A stretch of 64,000 nt of DNA from Leifsonia sp. TF02-11 (GCF_017565305.1 NZ_JAGEKP010000013.1:62001-126000); one strand, 5' to 3'; shown: positions 1 to 9,226, counted from the stretch's first letter. Translations and numbers: made by a program. The notes: a model not told the origin generated them from the letters alone.

Positions 1-2
1 TG

Positions 3-263
3 CTGGCCGTGGTGGCCATCGGCGTGTGGCTGCCGTACTCGCCGGTCTCCGGCCTGCTGGGCTTCACACCGCTGCCCGTCCTGTTCTTCCTGGCGCTGGT
101 CGCCCTGGTGCTGCTCTACCTGGTGCTCGTGGAGATCGCGAAGGTCTGGTACTACGCGCGGCTGGCCGCTCCGACCGCCCCGGCGGTGCGGTCGAGGGCG
201 TACCCGCACCGGGTGGCCCGCCGGGCCGCCCGGTTCACAGCGCGTTCGCCGCGGGTGGAGTGA
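3..263 (+). CDS. P-type cation ATPase, C-terminal end (MgtA-like, partial)
   Basis: Only the last 86 codons lie in the window; the frame is open from base 3 and stops with TGA at 261-263. It shows hydrophobic helices around residues 1-20 and 25-50, a connecting loop LGFTPLP, a helix carrying Glu (YLVLVEIAK) and a basic tail. This is the pattern of the last membrane helices of P2/P3-type ATPases, and the LGFTPLP loop is typical of magnesium-importing MgtA/MgtB enzymes of the plasma membrane. The catalytic DKTGT domain lies upstream of the window, so substrate is inferred only. The 3' end overlaps the convergent MBL gene by 29 bp. Confidence 0.75.
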   Translation: MAVVAIGVWLPYSPVSGLLGFTPLPVLFFLALVALVLLYLVLVEIAKVWYYARLAAPTAPAVRSRAYPHRVARRAARFTARSPRVE

Positions 264-1629
264 CCGCGGTCGCGACCGGAACGGTCTCCCCGAACTCGGC
301 TGCCCTGGCCTCCCAGCCGAGCGTGCGAAGGATGCGGACCCGGAGCGCGTCCGCCGCGTGCGGCTCCCCGTGCGTCAGGTACACCGCCCGCGGTGCTCGC
401 GGCGCGGTGCTCAACCAGTCGACGAGCTGTCCGGCGTCGGCGTGGGCGGAGAGCATGTCGAGCGTGTGGACCTGTGCGCGGATCGGCACGTCGCGTCCGT
501 AGATCCGGAGGCTGCGCTCGCCGCGGCGCAGAGCGTCACCGCGAGTGCCCCCGGCCTGGAAGCCCGTCAGCACGATGGCGTTGTGCGGGTCTCCCCCGTA
601 CGCGGCGATGTGGTGGAGCACTCGGCCGCCTTCGAGCATTCCGCTGGCCGAGATGATGATCGCCGGCCCGCCGCGCAGATTGAGGAGCTTCGACTCGTCG
701 ACGGTGCGCACCAGGGTGGCCATCCGGTACATGGCCTCGAACTCGGCGGGTCGGATCCGGTGCTCCTCCGGGTGGCGTGCGTAGATCTCGGCGGCGTTCA
801 CCGCCATGGGGCTGTTCAGGAAGACCGGCACGTCCGGAATGGCGTGCTGCGCCCGCAGCCTGCTGAGGTGCAGGAGCAGCGTCTCCGCGCGACCGACCGC
901 GAACGCGGGCAGGATGACCACTCCGCCGTGCCCGCAGACGTCGTTGACGATTCGCGCGAGGAGCGGGCCGGCATCCGTGCCCGGGTGCACGCGGTCGCCG
1001 TACGTCGACTCGCAGACGAGAACGTCCGTCTCCTCCAGCGAGCGCGGCGGCTGCATGAGCGGGTCGTCCACGCGCCCCAGGTCGCCGGTGAAATGGAGTC
1101 TCGCGCCGTCGGCCACCAGACGCACCTGTGCGGCACCGAGGATGTGGCCCGCCGGCACGAACCGCGCGCCCAGGCCGGCGACCTCCAGCTCCTCGTCGAA
1201 CGGGTGCGACTCGAAGCGTTCCAGGGCCCGCGCCGCGTCCTTCTCGGTGTAGAGGGGGAGCGGCGGCGCGTGCTTCGAGGTGTGGTGCCGGTCGGCGAAG
1301 GCGGCCTGCTCCTCGAGGAGCCGTCCGCTGTCCGGAAGGATCAGCCTGCTGAGTTCCGTCGTGCCGTGCGTCGCGTGGATGGGGCCGCGGAAGCCGTCGC
1401 GCACGAGCGCGGGCAGATAGCCGGTGTGGTCGAGATGGGCGTGCGTGATCACGACGGCGTCGATGCTCGACGGCTCGACCGGGAACGGCCTCCAGTTGCG
1501 TTCGCGCAGGACCTTGTAGCCCTGGAACAGCCCGCAGTCGACGAGGATGCGCCGGCCGTGCGCTTCGACGAGGTAGCGAGAGCCGGTGACGGTGTCCGTC
1601 GCGCCCAGGAAGCGCAGCGAGGCGCTCAC
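235..1629 (-). CDS. MBL-fold beta-CASP RNA exonuclease/metallohydrolase
   Basis: A 464-residue protein of the metallo-beta-lactamase/beta-CASP family (the CPSF/YSH1-like group), which cleaves RNA using two zinc ions. The zinc motif HAHLDH is at residues 63-68. Further metal-binding histidines and aspartates follow in AGHILGAAQV and FTGDLG, and the beta-CASP and RMMBL parts appear as LNSPMA, SASGMLEGGR, SAHAD and YLTHGEP. Length fits the family (about 450-470). The GTG start overlaps the TGA of the upstream membrane gene (GTGA at 1626-1629), so the two are translationally coupled. The physiological RNA substrate cannot be read from the sequence. Confidence 0.9.
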   Translation of the reverse strand: MSASLRFLGATDTVTGSRYLVEAHGRRILVDCGLFQGYKVLRERNWRPFPVEPSSIDAVVITHAHLDHTGYLPALVRDGFRGPIHATHGTTELSRLILPDSGRLLEEQAAFADRHHTSKHAPPLPLYTEKDAARALERFESHPFDEELEVAGLGARFVPAGHILGAAQVRLVADGARLHFTGDLGRVDDPLMQPPRSLEETDVLVCESTYGDRVHPGTDAGPLLARIVNDVCGHGGVVILPAFAVGRAETLLLHLSRLRAQHAIPDVPVFLNSPMAVNAAEIYARHPEEHRIRPAEFEAMYRMATLVRTVDESKLLNLRGGPAIIISASGMLEGGRVLHHIAAYGGDPHNAIVLTGFQAGGTRGDALRRGERSLRIYGRDVPIRAQVHTLDMLSAHADAGQLVDWLSTAPRAPRAVYLTHGEPHAADALRVRILRTLGWEARAAEFGETVPVATAVTPPAANAL

Positions 1630-2051
1630 GGCGTCGCTACCCGATCGCGCCGCAGCACGCCCAACGCGAGCAGCACCAGGCCCACCTCGGCGAGTCCGGC
1701 GGCGAAGTAGATCGCCTGCAGCGCACTGAACGGGATGAACATCATCTGCACGAAGATCCAGATCAGCAGGCCGAAGCCGGCCACGACCGCGGCGAACGGT
1801 CCGGCGGTCGACCCTCGTCCCGTCAGCATCGCGGCGAGCACGTGGGTGCCGCCTACGATCACGGCCAGCGCGATTCCCGGGACGAGGTACGACGGGAACG
1901 GACTCCCGCCCAGGTAGGAGCTGTCGGGGACGGCACCGCCGGCCGTCGACGATGTCGCGGCCCCGACGACCAAGGCCACGCCGCCGGCGATGGCCGTGAC
2001 GCCCACCATCGCGGCCAGCACGGTGAGGGTGATGCGGATCCAGCGTTTCAT
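1626..2051 (-). CDS. Four-helix membrane protein, unknown function
   Basis: A 141-residue integral membrane protein with four hydrophobic segments (about residues 7-32, 50-75, 83-106, 108-133) and short loops; the end is basic (RRDRVATP). ATG at 2051 is preceded by GGGAGC at good spacing. I do not recognise a domain family. It is the first gene of a two-gene operon with the MBL nuclease, sharing a GTGA stop/start overlap. It may anchor or modulate that protein, but this is inference from position. A divergent alcohol dehydrogenase lies across a 171-bp promoter region. Confidence 0.8.
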   Translation of the reverse strand: MKRWIRITLTVLAAMVGVTAIAGGVALVVGAATSSTAGGAVPDSSYLGGSPFPSYLVPGIALAVIVGGTHVLAAMLTGRGSTAGPFAAVVAGFGLLIWIFVQMMFIPFSALQAIYFAAGLAEVGLVLLALGVLRRDRVATP

Positions 2052-2222
2052 GACAGCTCCCGTCCTCTGCTCGAGCCTGTCACGCTCCCGGCGGACGGCC
2101 AGGGCCGAAAGGCCTGCCGCCCGCTGCCGGCCCTGAGGGACCTTCGGCCCATCCCGAGCGCTCGCACGCGGACGAGACTGGCGCCGACCCGACCGATCCA
2201 GGTCCAGGAATGAGGAGCCGCC

Positions 2223-3293
2223 ATGCGCGCAGCCGTCGTGACCCAGTTCAACCAGCCGCTCACCGTCGAGGAGCGCCCGATCCCCACTCCGGGGCCGGGG
2301 CAGGTGCTCGTCCGGTTGGAGGCGTGCGGTCTGTGCCACACCGACATCCACGCCATCGACGGCGACTGGCCCGTCAAGCCGACGCTCCCGTTCGTTCCCG
2401 GTCACGAGGGCGTCGGGATCGTCGAGCGTCTCGGGGACGGCGTGACCTCCCGCACGCTCGGCCAGCGTGTGGCCATGCCCTGGCTCGGCCACGCCTGCGG
2501 CGAGTGCCGCTACTGCATCGACGGGCGCGAGAACCTCTGCGAGCAGCAGTACAACACCGGGTACGCCGTCGACGGCGGCTACGCCGAGTACGCACTCGCG
2601 GACGCCCGGTTCGCCGTGCCGGTGCCCGATGACGTGTCGCCCATGGACGCAGCGCCGCTGACCTGCGCCGGGGTGACGACGTACGCGGCGGTCAAGGCCG
2701 CGCACGTCGTCCCGGGCGAGCGGGTCGCGGTGTTCGGGATCGGCGGCCTCGGCCACCTGGCCGTGCAGTACGCCCGGCTCGTGGGCGCGCGCGTCGTCGC
2801 GGTCGACATCGACGAGGCCAAGCTCGACCTGGCCGTCGAACTGGGAGCCGACCACGCGATCGACGCGCGCGAGGTCGACCCGGCCACCGCCATCCACCAC
2901 CTCGGCGGGGCGGACGTCGCCATCGTGCTGGCGGTGGCGCCTCAGGTCTTCGACCAGGCGTTCCGTTCGCTCAACCGCGGCGGCCGGCTCGTGCTGGTCT
3001 CCCTGCCCGCCGACGGCACGCTCACCGTGCCGGTCTTCGACACCGTGCTCAAGGGGATCTCCATCATCGGTTCGATCGTCGGCACCCGGCAGGATCTCAC
3101 CGAGGTGTTCGCACTGCACGCCGCAGGCCGGACCAGGGTGGTCGCCGCGCGCCGCGACCTCGGTGACGTCAACGAGGCGGTGGCGAGCGTGCTCGCCGGC
3201 GAAGTGCCAGCGCGGCTGGTGTTCGTCTACGACTCGGGACTGCCGGTCGAAGTGGAGGAACGCGGGGCGAGCGAGACGCCCGATCTCGGGTGA
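2223..3293 (+). CDS. adhP: Zinc-dependent alcohol dehydrogenase (AdhP-type)
   Basis: A 356-residue medium-chain dehydrogenase that interconverts primary alcohols and aldehydes with NAD(H). The N-terminal GroES-like domain has catalytic zinc ligands Cys38 (GLCHTD) and His61 (PGHE) and structural zinc cysteines at 92, 95, 98 and 106. The Rossmann domain starts with GIGGLGH near residue 172, and VDID near residue 195 ends the second beta strand, with the Asp expected for NAD rather than NADP. AGGAG precedes the ATG. The tail (about 15 residues after VFVYDSG) is slightly longer than usual. It stands alone, divergent from the membrane/MBL operon. Confidence 0.92.
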   Translation: MRAAVVTQFNQPLTVEERPIPTPGPGQVLVRLEACGLCHTDIHAIDGDWPVKPTLPFVPGHEGVGIVERLGDGVTSRTLGQRVAMPWLGHACGECRYCIDGRENLCEQQYNTGYAVDGGYAEYALADARFAVPVPDDVSPMDAAPLTCAGVTTYAAVKAAHVVPGERVAVFGIGGLGHLAVQYARLVGARVVAVDIDEAKLDLAVELGADHAIDAREVDPATAIHHLGGADVAIVLAVAPQVFDQAFRSLNRGGRLVLVSLPADGTLTVPVFDTVLKGISIIGSIVGTRQDLTEVFALHAAGRTRVVAARRDLGDVNEAVASVLAGEVPARLVFVYDSGLPVEVEERGASETPDLG

Positions 3294-3351
3294 GCGTCGG
3301 GCCGGGGGCGATGCCGCCGGATCTCGCGGCGGCTACGCCAGGGACGACCGT

Positions 3352-3960
3352 CTAGTCGTGGTCTCCGCGGAAGATCTGCACGGCCTCCCGTGCCGCGTAG
3401 ACCACGATGACGAGCCCGGCGAGCGGGTCGGCCCACCACCAGCCGAGCAGCGCGTCGAGCGCGATGCCGACGAGCACGGCGGTGGCGAGGATGCCGTCGA
3501 CCAGCGTGACCCGGCCCTCCGTGACGAGGACGGGGTTGCCGAGCCGCCGGCCGGTGCGGGCCTTGCCGTACGCCAGGGCGAACATGGCGACCGCTGTCGC
3601 GCCCGTCCAGACGACCCCGCCGGGGCTGGGCGTCGCTCGGTGGCCCGTGAGCAGCGCGAGACCGGCCTGCACGAGCAGGTAGACGGCGAGCAGCACGAAC
3701 GCGACGCCGATGAGCCGGAGGGCGACCCGCTGGCGCTGCTCGCCTGTTCCGGTCAGCTCCCAGATGACGACCGTGCTGGCGCCGATCTCGATCAGGCTGT
3801 CGAGCCCGAAGCCGAGCAGGGCGACGGAGGCGCTCGTGTAGGCGAGCACGGCGAGGGTGACCACCCCGACGACGTTCCAGCCGAGGGTGATCGCCTCCAG
3901 GCCGATGCCGAAGCGGATCAGGCGGCGCCGCGCCGTGTCGTTCAGCGCCGCGCCGCTCAT
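3352..3960 (-). CDS. CDF-like cation transporter without cytoplasmic domain
   Basis: A 202-residue membrane protein with about six helices. It resembles the membrane half of cation diffusion facilitators: GFGLDSLIE near residue 48 and TLVDGILAT near residue 155 correspond to the metal-site helices, and ADPLAGLVIV to the last helix. The usual cytoplasmic ferredoxin-like domain is missing, so the protein ends right after the membrane part (FRGDHD). ATG at 3960 overlaps the TGA of the preceding CDF gene (ATGA). As the third gene of the arsR-CDF-CDF operon it is expected to be expressed with the zinc-type exporter. Its exact metal is unknown. Confidence 0.85.
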   Translation of the reverse strand: MSGAALNDTARRRLIRFGIGLEAITLGWNVVGVVTLAVLAYTSASVALLGFGLDSLIEIGASTVVIWELTGTGEQRQRVALRLIGVAFVLLAVYLLVQAGLALLTGHRATPSPGGVVWTGATAVAMFALAYGKARTGRRLGNPVLVTEGRVTLVDGILATAVLVGIALDALLGWWWADPLAGLVIVVYAAREAVQIFRGDHD

Positions 3961-5069
3961 CGCGGCGTGCCCGCGGTCGCCGGTGTGAGTTCGAGCTGGA
4001 GGTCGTCGAGGTTGCGGAGGTGCTCTCCCGCGTGAGCGCGGGCGGCCTCGGTGATGCGCTGCGCGTCGTCGAGGGAGGCCGCGGCGACGGTCAGCCGTGC
4101 GCTGCCGTGCAGCCGGTGGCCCACCCAGCGGAGTTGGACGCGTGGCACCGCGGTGACTCCGGGCGTCTCCTGCAGGGCATGCTCGAGCCGGTCGACGAGC
4201 TCGGGCTCGATGCCGTCGAGGAGGCGCCGGCCGATGCTGCGCACGGTGCCCCAGAGCAGGACGATGATCGCCGCCGAGATCAGCAGGCCGACGATCGGGT
4301 CGGCGAGGGGGAAGCCGAGCATGACTCCGACCGCGCCGATGACGACCGCCAGCGAGGTGAAACCGTCGATCCTGGCGTGGACGCCGTCGGCGACCAGGGC
4401 GGCGGAGCCGATCCGCCGGCCGACCCGGATGCGGTAGATCGCGACCGCCTCGTTGCCGGCGAAGCCGATGAGGCCCGCGACGACGACCCAGCCGAGGTTC
4501 TCCAGCGGGTGCGGATGGACGAAGCGATCGATCGACTGCCAGGCGGCGACGACGGCCGAGAGCGCGACGACGGCGATGATGAAGAGCCCGGCGAGGTCCT
4601 CTGCGCGCCCCAGGCCGTAGGTGTACCGCCGGGAGGCCACGCGGCGGCCGAGCACGAAAGCCACCCACAGCGGAACGGCGGTCAGGGCGTCGGAGAAGTT
4701 GTGGACCGTGTCGGCCAGCAGAGCGACCGACCCGCTGACGGCGACGACGCGGGCCTGCAGGAACGTGGTGCCCAGCAGCGCGAACAGGCTGATCTTCAGC
4801 GCGCGGACACCCTCGGTGCTCGCCTCGAGGGCGTCGTCGATGGAGTCGGCGGCATCGTGCGAGTGCGGGACGAAGAGGCCGTAGAGGAAACCCCTGAATC
4901 CGGTGGGGTGGTGGTGCTCATGGCCGTGGCCGTGGCCGCGGTCGTGCGGGTGGTCGTGGTCGTGCGTGTGCTCACCGTGGTCGTGGTCGTGGTCGTGGCC
5001 GTGGTCGTGCGTGTGCCCGCGCTCGTGCGGCCGCCCCACCTCTCCGCGGGAGTGCGTCTCGCTGGTCAC
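3957..5069 (-). CDS. CDF-family zinc/divalent metal exporter with His-rich N-terminus
   Basis: A 370-residue cation diffusion facilitator expected to export Zn2+ (possibly Co2+, Cd2+ or Ni2+) from cytoplasm by proton antiport. Residues 15-54 are a His/Asp run (GHTHDHGHDHDHDH and similar), a metal-capture tail. The two transport motifs are HNFSD (123-127) in helix 2 and HARID in helix 5, each giving HxxxD. The cytoplasmic C-terminal domain (about residues 290-365) is present. The GTG start at 5069 overlaps the ArsR stop (GTGA), which fixes the start. Repression by the ArsR regulator is inferred from the operon. The His-rich codons form a visible hexanucleotide-like repeat at about 4918-5020. 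Confidence 0.92.
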   Translation of the reverse strand: MTSETHSRGEVGRPHERGHTHDHGHDHDHDHGEHTHDHDHPHDRGHGHGHEHHHPTGFRGFLYGLFVPHSHDAADSIDDALEASTEGVRALKISLFALLGTTFLQARVVAVSGSVALLADTVHNFSDALTAVPLWVAFVLGRRVASRRYTYGLGRAEDLAGLFIIAVVALSAVVAAWQSIDRFVHPHPLENLGWVVVAGLIGFAGNEAVAIYRIRVGRRIGSAALVADGVHARIDGFTSLAVVIGAVGVMLGFPLADPIVGLLISAAIIVLLWGTVRSIGRRLLDGIEPELVDRLEHALQETPGVTAVPRVQLRWVGHRLHGSARLTVAAASLDDAQRITEAARAHAGEHLRNLDDLQLELTPATAGTPR

Positions 5070-5464
5070 GCCGACGCCTCCACCTCGCCGACGGCGTCCG
5101 CCCCGCTCGCCGCCGCCTGGTGGTGGTGCCGCGGCGTGCCGCCGAGCGAGTGCTCCGCCTGGAAGATCGCGTCGCTCACCAGCCGGCTCGCGTGCTCGTT
5201 CTCGAGCCGGTAGAAGACGCGCTGGCCGTCCTGTCTCGTCGCCACGATGCGGGCGAGCCGCAGCTTCGCGAGGTGTTGCGAGACCGCCGCCGGCTGCTTG
5301 TCGAGGATGTCGGCGAGGTGGTTCACCGAGAGCTCCCCGGCGTCCCTCAGCGCCAGGATGATCCGCACGCGCGTGGCGTCGGCGAGCATCCCGAACACCT
5401 CCACGGCCAACTCGACATACTGGCTGTCGGGCAAACGCCCGCATATCGGCTTATCTGCATCCAT
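5066..5464 (-). CDS. ArsR/SmtB-family metal-sensing repressor (NmtR-like)
   Basis: A 132-residue winged-helix repressor. The recognition region is LSVNHLADILDKQPAAVSQH, followed by the wing DGQRVFYRLE. The alpha-5 stretch (ENEHASRLVSDAIFQAEH) aligns with the metal helix of NmtR/KmtR-type Ni/Co sensors, and a trailing HHH could complete the site; the usual first Asp is Glu here. It heads the operon with two CDF exporters and probably represses it until metal binds. I chose ATG 5464. A longer GTG start at 5489-5491 is in frame, but 5464 removes an atypical N-terminus and sits just downstream of a possible -10 (TTTAAT), suggesting a leaderless message. Confidence 0.88.
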   Translation of the reverse strand: MDADKPICGRLPDSQYVELAVEVFGMLADATRVRIILALRDAGELSVNHLADILDKQPAAVSQHLAKLRLARIVATRQDGQRVFYRLENEHASRLVSDAIFQAEHSLGGTPRHHHQAAASGADAVGEVEASA

Positions 5465-5480
5465 ACGCAGATTAAACCAT
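5440..5480 (-). promoter_or_regulatory. Probable arsR promoter/operator overlapping the start codon
   Basis: On the reverse strand ATCTGCGTATGGATGCAGAT is an inverted repeat (ATCTGC and GCAGAT) spanning the arsR ATG, with TTTAAT just upstream as a -10-like hexamer. ArsR proteins bind such imperfect dyads near the transcription start, so autorepression is plausible. No Shine-Dalgarno sequence is visible for ATG 5464, consistent with leaderless translation. Confidence 0.45.
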
Positions 5481-5491
5481 GCCCCCCGCAC

Positions 5492-5544
5492 ATTCGTGAC
5501 GAATCACGACATTCGTGGCACGAATCGATGGATTCGTCACGAAT
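5492..5544. repeat. 53-bp triplet of ATTCGTSACGAAT palindromes
   Basis: Three palindromes lie in a row: ATTCGTGACGAAT (5492-5504), ATTCGTGGCACGAAT (5511-5525) and ATTCGTCACGAAT (5532-5544), separated by exactly 6 bp each. The same 13-6-15-6-13 geometry recurs four times at 27.3-27.7 kb. The treS stop codon (TGA, reverse strand) lies inside the 5532-5544 palindrome, and the arsR promoter begins beside the 5492 end. Function is unknown: protein binding site, terminator or both. Confidence 0.9.
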
Positions 5545-7876
5545 GTGCGGCGGCGGGTTCCGCCGGCGCGGGACGACGCAGCACCAGGAACCGCACGCCG
5601 TACGGCCCGATGCTCAGCGGGAAGCTGCTCAGGTTGTCGACGGTCGCGATCTCGGCGTCGTCGCCCGCGTCGATGACCGCAGCGCCTAGCGGCATGGCGT
5701 CGGAGCGCACGGTGCCGTCCACCGCGTCCGTGCTCAGGTTCAGCACCGTCAGCTGCACGATCGGGAGGTCCTGCTCGTCGAGCGCCTCCAGCTCGTGCAC
5801 CAGCACCAGCATCCCGGGATGCGCGACGTCGGGCACGTCGACCTGGCGCGCGGAGGCGATGCCGTACTTGGAGCGGATGCGCAGCAGATCGCGCAGCCCG
5901 CTCGCGAACGAGTCGCGGCGCTTCAGCTGCTCGGGCAGTGTGCCGTAGAGGGAGCGCGCCCGCGGCATCCCGGACGCCGACCGCTCCTGGTCGGGCGCCA
6001 CGCCCAGCAGGTCGTGCGCTCCGCGCTCGATCCAGCGGGTGTCGCCGTCGGCGATCAGATCGGCGACTTCGCCGCGGGGGAGGGTCAGCGCCCCGAGCAG
6101 ATCCCACCCCGACAGGGCGAAAACGCCGGGTTGCCACGCGTTGAACGCGGCGAGCAGCAGGTGCGCGTCGCGGATCGCCGGCACGTCCGCCTCGGTGATC
6201 GAGTCGAGCGTCGCGTGGCCCTGCGTCGCGGCGATGAGGGAGGCCGTGGTGCAGGCGATCCCGTTGGTCGTGAACACGAGGTTGTAGTCGGCGGATGCAC
6301 CCGTGAGCTTCTCCACCAGCTCCGACCGGATCAGCTCGGCCAGTTCGCCGCCGGTCAGCTCCTGATACCGGAACGGGTACAGGTCGTTCTTGTGCAGGGT
6401 CGCCCAGTGCACCAGTTCGTAGGTCAGCTCGTCGTGGTTCTGCAGGCCGTGCACCAGGCTCACCGGCTCGACCCCGAGCGCCAGCGAGGTGCGCAGGGTG
6501 AGGCGCAGGAACTCGGTGTCGCCGGTGGCGAGCGCGTGGTGGTACGCCGGGCGGTTGATGAAGTCGTACGACAGGTCGGCGCCGACGGCGCCGGTGTCGC
6601 GGATGTCCTCCACGGTCAGGTTGAGCTCCTGGAACGTGAAGCCGCCGACCTTGCGCACCATGCCCGCGATGACATGGTTGGCGGCGTGCGAGAGCGGGTG
6701 GCCCTCCGACCAGGCGGGGAGGCCCTCCGCACTCTTCTCGACGCCGAGGAAGCCGTTGGCGTCGAGTCGCAACGCGCTCGTGCCGAGGTCGCCGAGCGAG
6801 TGGAGGGCGTCGCCGATCACCAGCCGCATGCCCGAGAAGGTGGGGTCGAGCCAGTTGACGGAGGGCTGTCCCTCCTTGAAGTAGTGCAGGTACACCCAGC
6901 GCCGCGTGACACCGTCGACGCCGACCACGGGCGCTGTGACGCTCCAGTTGGTCTCCTTGACACCGGGCGCGTAGAAGATGACGCGCTGCAGCTCGCCGAT
7001 GATGTATCCGCGCTCGGCGAGCGACGCCTCGGTCGCCGCGTCGAGGTTGACCGAGTCGCGGTGCTCCGGGACCTCCGGCAGCAGGTGCCACTCCTCCGGC
7101 GGGATCTCGACCATGTGGTAGATGCCCGGGTAGTCCTTGTACGCCATCTCGGCGAGCCGGAAGTCGGCGCCCTTGCCGGTGTGCCCCGGCACGATGTCGT
7201 CGATGACGACGCCGCCGTGCTCCTCCGCGACGTCCGTCATGCGCTGGAAGGTCTCCTCGTCGCCGAAGATCGGGTCGATCTGCGTGCCGATCCGGTCGAA
7301 GTGCCCGTCGACGCTCGGAGTCTCCTGCCAGCCGCGGATACCGCCCGCGCGCTTCACCGGGCCGGTGTGCACGCCGTTGATGCCGATGCGCTGGAACGCG
7401 GTCCAGAGCTCCGGGTCGGCGAGAGCGGCGAGGAAGCTCTGATCCTGCCGGGTGATCAGCGAGATCGGGTAGGCCGTGAACCAGACGTCGGAGGTCGCGA
7501 CGGCCCGCCGGGCGTCCGGACGGGCGTACGGGTTGCGCCACATGCTCGGCGACCCGGAGAGCTGCCGGCTGAGCACGTCGGCGTCTTTGAGCATCGACTG
7601 GCGCACCAGCCATTGAACGTAGGCCGGGTTGAGCCCATTCGCCGCGCGCGGGTCGGACACGGTGCGGCGGATGCTGCCGCCCCGCAGGTTGGCGCGCGGA
7701 CGCAGTCGGCGCGGCCGGGCGGGGTACAGCTGCTCGTCGTAGGTGATCTCCGGGGCTTCGGCCTCGGCGACCCCGGCCTCGCCCGCGCCGATCGCGTCAG
7801 CTGCGGTGCTGGCGGCCGCGGCCTCGCGGCCCGACGCCTTTTCGGCCTGCGTCTCGGCCTCTACCGACTCGTCCAT
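5537..7876 (-). CDS. treS: Trehalose synthase / maltose alpha-D-glucosyltransferase (GH13)
   Basis: A 779-residue glycoside hydrolase family 13 enzyme interconverting maltose and trehalose in the cytoplasm. The body closely follows the Pseudomonas stutzeri-type TreS (motifs [51 protein letters not shown]). GH13 catalytic residues are Asp372 (RLDANGF), Glu417 (FQELNL) and Asp482 (QNHDEL). The first 60 or so residues are an Ala/Glu-rich tail absent from the Pseudomonas protein. ATG 7876 is preceded by GGGAGGAG; an in-frame GTG-type start 27 nt upstream is less likely. The stop codon is embedded in a palindromic repeat. It may form a unit with moeA upstream (81-bp gap), though the functions are unrelated. 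Confidence 0.93.
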   Translation of the reverse strand: MDESVEAETQAEKASGREAAAASTAADAIGAGEAGVAEAEAPEITYDEQLYPARPRRLRPRANLRGGSIRRTVSDPRAANGLNPAYVQWLVRQSMLKDADVLSRQLSGSPSMWRNPYARPDARRAVATSDVWFTAYPISLITRQDQSFLAALADPELWTAFQRIGINGVHTGPVKRAGGIRGWQETPSVDGHFDRIGTQIDPIFGDEETFQRMTDVAEEHGGVVIDDIVPGHTGKGADFRLAEMAYKDYPGIYHMVEIPPEEWHLLPEVPEHRDSVNLDAATEASLAERGYIIGELQRVIFYAPGVKETNWSVTAPVVGVDGVTRRWVYLHYFKEGQPSVNWLDPTFSGMRLVIGDALHSLGDLGTSALRLDANGFLGVEKSAEGLPAWSEGHPLSHAANHVIAGMVRKVGGFTFQELNLTVEDIRDTGAVGADLSYDFINRPAYHHALATGDTEFLRLTLRTSLALGVEPVSLVHGLQNHDELTYELVHWATLHKNDLYPFRYQELTGGELAELIRSELVEKLTGASADYNLVFTTNGIACTTASLIAATQGHATLDSITEADVPAIRDAHLLLAAFNAWQPGVFALSGWDLLGALTLPRGEVADLIADGDTRWIERGAHDLLGVAPDQERSASGMPRARSLYGTLPEQLKRRDSFASGLRDLLRIRSKYGIASARQVDVPDVAHPGMLVLVHELEALDEQDLPIVQLTVLNLSTDAVDGTVRSDAMPLGAAVIDAGDDAEIATVDNLSSFPLSIGPYGVRFLVLRRPAPAEPAAAHS

Positions 7877-7948
7877 CTGTTCTCCTCCCGGCACGCCTGC
7901 CACGCTATCCCAGCTCCCGGGCCCTCGAACCCCCGGCTGTGTGAACCG

Positions 7949-7969
7949 GTGGAGAACTCAGTTCTCCAC
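7949..7969 (-). terminator. Perfect 9-bp inverted repeat centred on the moeA stop codon
   Basis: GTGGAGAAC (7949-7957) and GTTCTCCAC (7961-7969) are exact inverted copies separated by three bases, TCA, whose complement TGA is the moeA stop codon. The stop codon therefore sits in the loop of a potential hairpin. No U-tract follows, so it may act as an mRNA 3'-end or stability element rather than a classical terminator. Confidence 0.6.
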
Positions 7970-9148
7970 AGCAGAGTGCGGCGCGACGAGCCACGGCACG
8001 GGCAGGCTCTCGGCACCCTCGCCCTCGCGCACTCCCTCAGGCGGCACGACCAGGATCCCGGTCGCACCGGCGAGGCCGCGCAGCATGGCAGCGCCCCGCC
8101 AGGTCGCGACGACGGCCCGGCCGTCGACCTCCGAGTACGGCGCCAGGACGGTCGAGCCGGCCCGCCCCTCCACCGCGGGGCCGCGCATGACCCGCGGCGG
8201 AATCGGCTCGCGACCGGCCAGACCGGCGATCAACGGCTCCACCAGCGTGATCGCCGCGACCATCGCGGCGAGCGGGTTGCCGGGGAGTGCGACGACGAGG
8301 CGCCCGTCGGGCAGCTCCGCGATGCGGGTCGGACCTCCCGGCCGCATCGCCACCCCGTCGACGAGGAGCCGCGCGCCCAGTGCGAGCAGTGCGGCGCGCA
8401 CGTGGTCCGCGGACGAACCTCCGGTGCCGCCCGTCGTGACGATCACGTCCGCTCGGGCGTCGCGGAGCGCTGCGACGGTCTCGTCGTGATGATCGGGGAC
8501 GCGGGACGCTCCGACGACCCGGCCGCCGAGCATCCCGATCAACGCGGGGAACTGGACGCCGAAGCTGTCCCGGACGCGCCCGGCCGTCGGCAGGCCCGAC
8601 TCGATCACCTCGTCGCCGGTGAACACCAGCGCGACCGTCGGGGCCGCCTGCACGGCGAGCGCATCGGTACCGGTCGCCGCGGCCAGCGCGACGTGCGCCG
8701 GGTTGAGGCGGGTGCCGGCGGCGATCAGCAGCTCGCCGCGCTCGGCCTCGGTCGCCGGCAGCCGGATGTGGTGGCCGGGCCGCGGCTCGTCGGCGACCGT
8801 CGACCGCAGCACACCGGCCTCCACGACGCCGCTCTCGCTGCGCAGCACGGCGAGCTGCACTCCGGGGTCCGTCGGGGCGGGCACGTGCGCTCCGGTGACG
8901 ATCGCCCGCGCCTGCCCGGGGGCGGGCAGCTCGATCGTCACGAGCTCCCACGGCCCGTCGCCGACGACGAGCCAGCCGTCCATCGCCGCCGAGGCGAAGT
9001 GCGGGAGGTCGATCGGCGTCACGAGGTCGGCGGCGATCCGGCGCCCGACGGCGCGATCGAGCGCGATGAGCTCAGGAGGAAGCACGGCAGACGCTCCCGC
9101 GGCTGCGGCGATCGCGCGCGCGTGCCGCCAGCTCGGGCGCTCCGTCAC
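7958..9148 (-). CDS. moeA: Molybdopterin molybdenumtransferase MoeA
   Basis: A 396-residue enzyme that inserts molybdate into adenylated molybdopterin, the last step of molybdenum cofactor synthesis. Family features are the N-terminal FASAAMDGW, the MoCF-binding VFTGDEVIESG and TTGGTGGSSADHV, and the C-terminal LPGNPLAAMV. Gene context (divergent fdhD-fdhF, a Moco enzyme pair) agrees. The start is uncertain: GTG 9148 (VTERPSW) matches the usual N-terminus of actinobacterial MoeA; an in-frame GTG at 9181 would add 11 residues and could be leaderless, as CATACT lies 8 nt upstream. No strong ribosome site is seen for either. Confidence 0.9.
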   Translation of the reverse strand: MTERPSWRHARAIAAAAGASAVLPPELIALDRAVGRRIAADLVTPIDLPHFASAAMDGWLVVGDGPWELVTIELPAPGQARAIVTGAHVPAPTDPGVQLAVLRSESGVVEAGVLRSTVADEPRPGHHIRLPATEAERGELLIAAGTRLNPAHVALAAATGTDALAVQAAPTVALVFTGDEVIESGLPTAGRVRDSFGVQFPALIGMLGGRVVGASRVPDHHDETVAALRDARADVIVTTGGTGGSSADHVRAALLALGARLLVDGVAMRPGGPTRIAELPDGRLVVALPGNPLAAMVAAITLVEPLIAGLAGREPIPPRVMRGPAVEGRAGSTVLAPYSEVDGRAVVATWRGAAMLRGLAGATGILVVPPEGVREGEGAESLPVPWLVAPHSAVEN

Positions 9149-9226
9149 CGTGGCATGTCCATGCGTGATGCTCTTCCCCACATCATTCGAGTATGGGGCC
9201 GGGGCGGCCCGTGGTAAGCCTGGAAC

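Noticed and set aside
4918-5020. GGTCGT-type microsatellite as a regulatory repeat
   Set aside because: It is explained by the His/Asp codons of the CDF exporter N-terminus.
5795-9217. 1140-codon plus-strand frame over treS and moeA
   Set aside because: It spans two real genes and their gap on the opposite strand and shows no recognisable domain.
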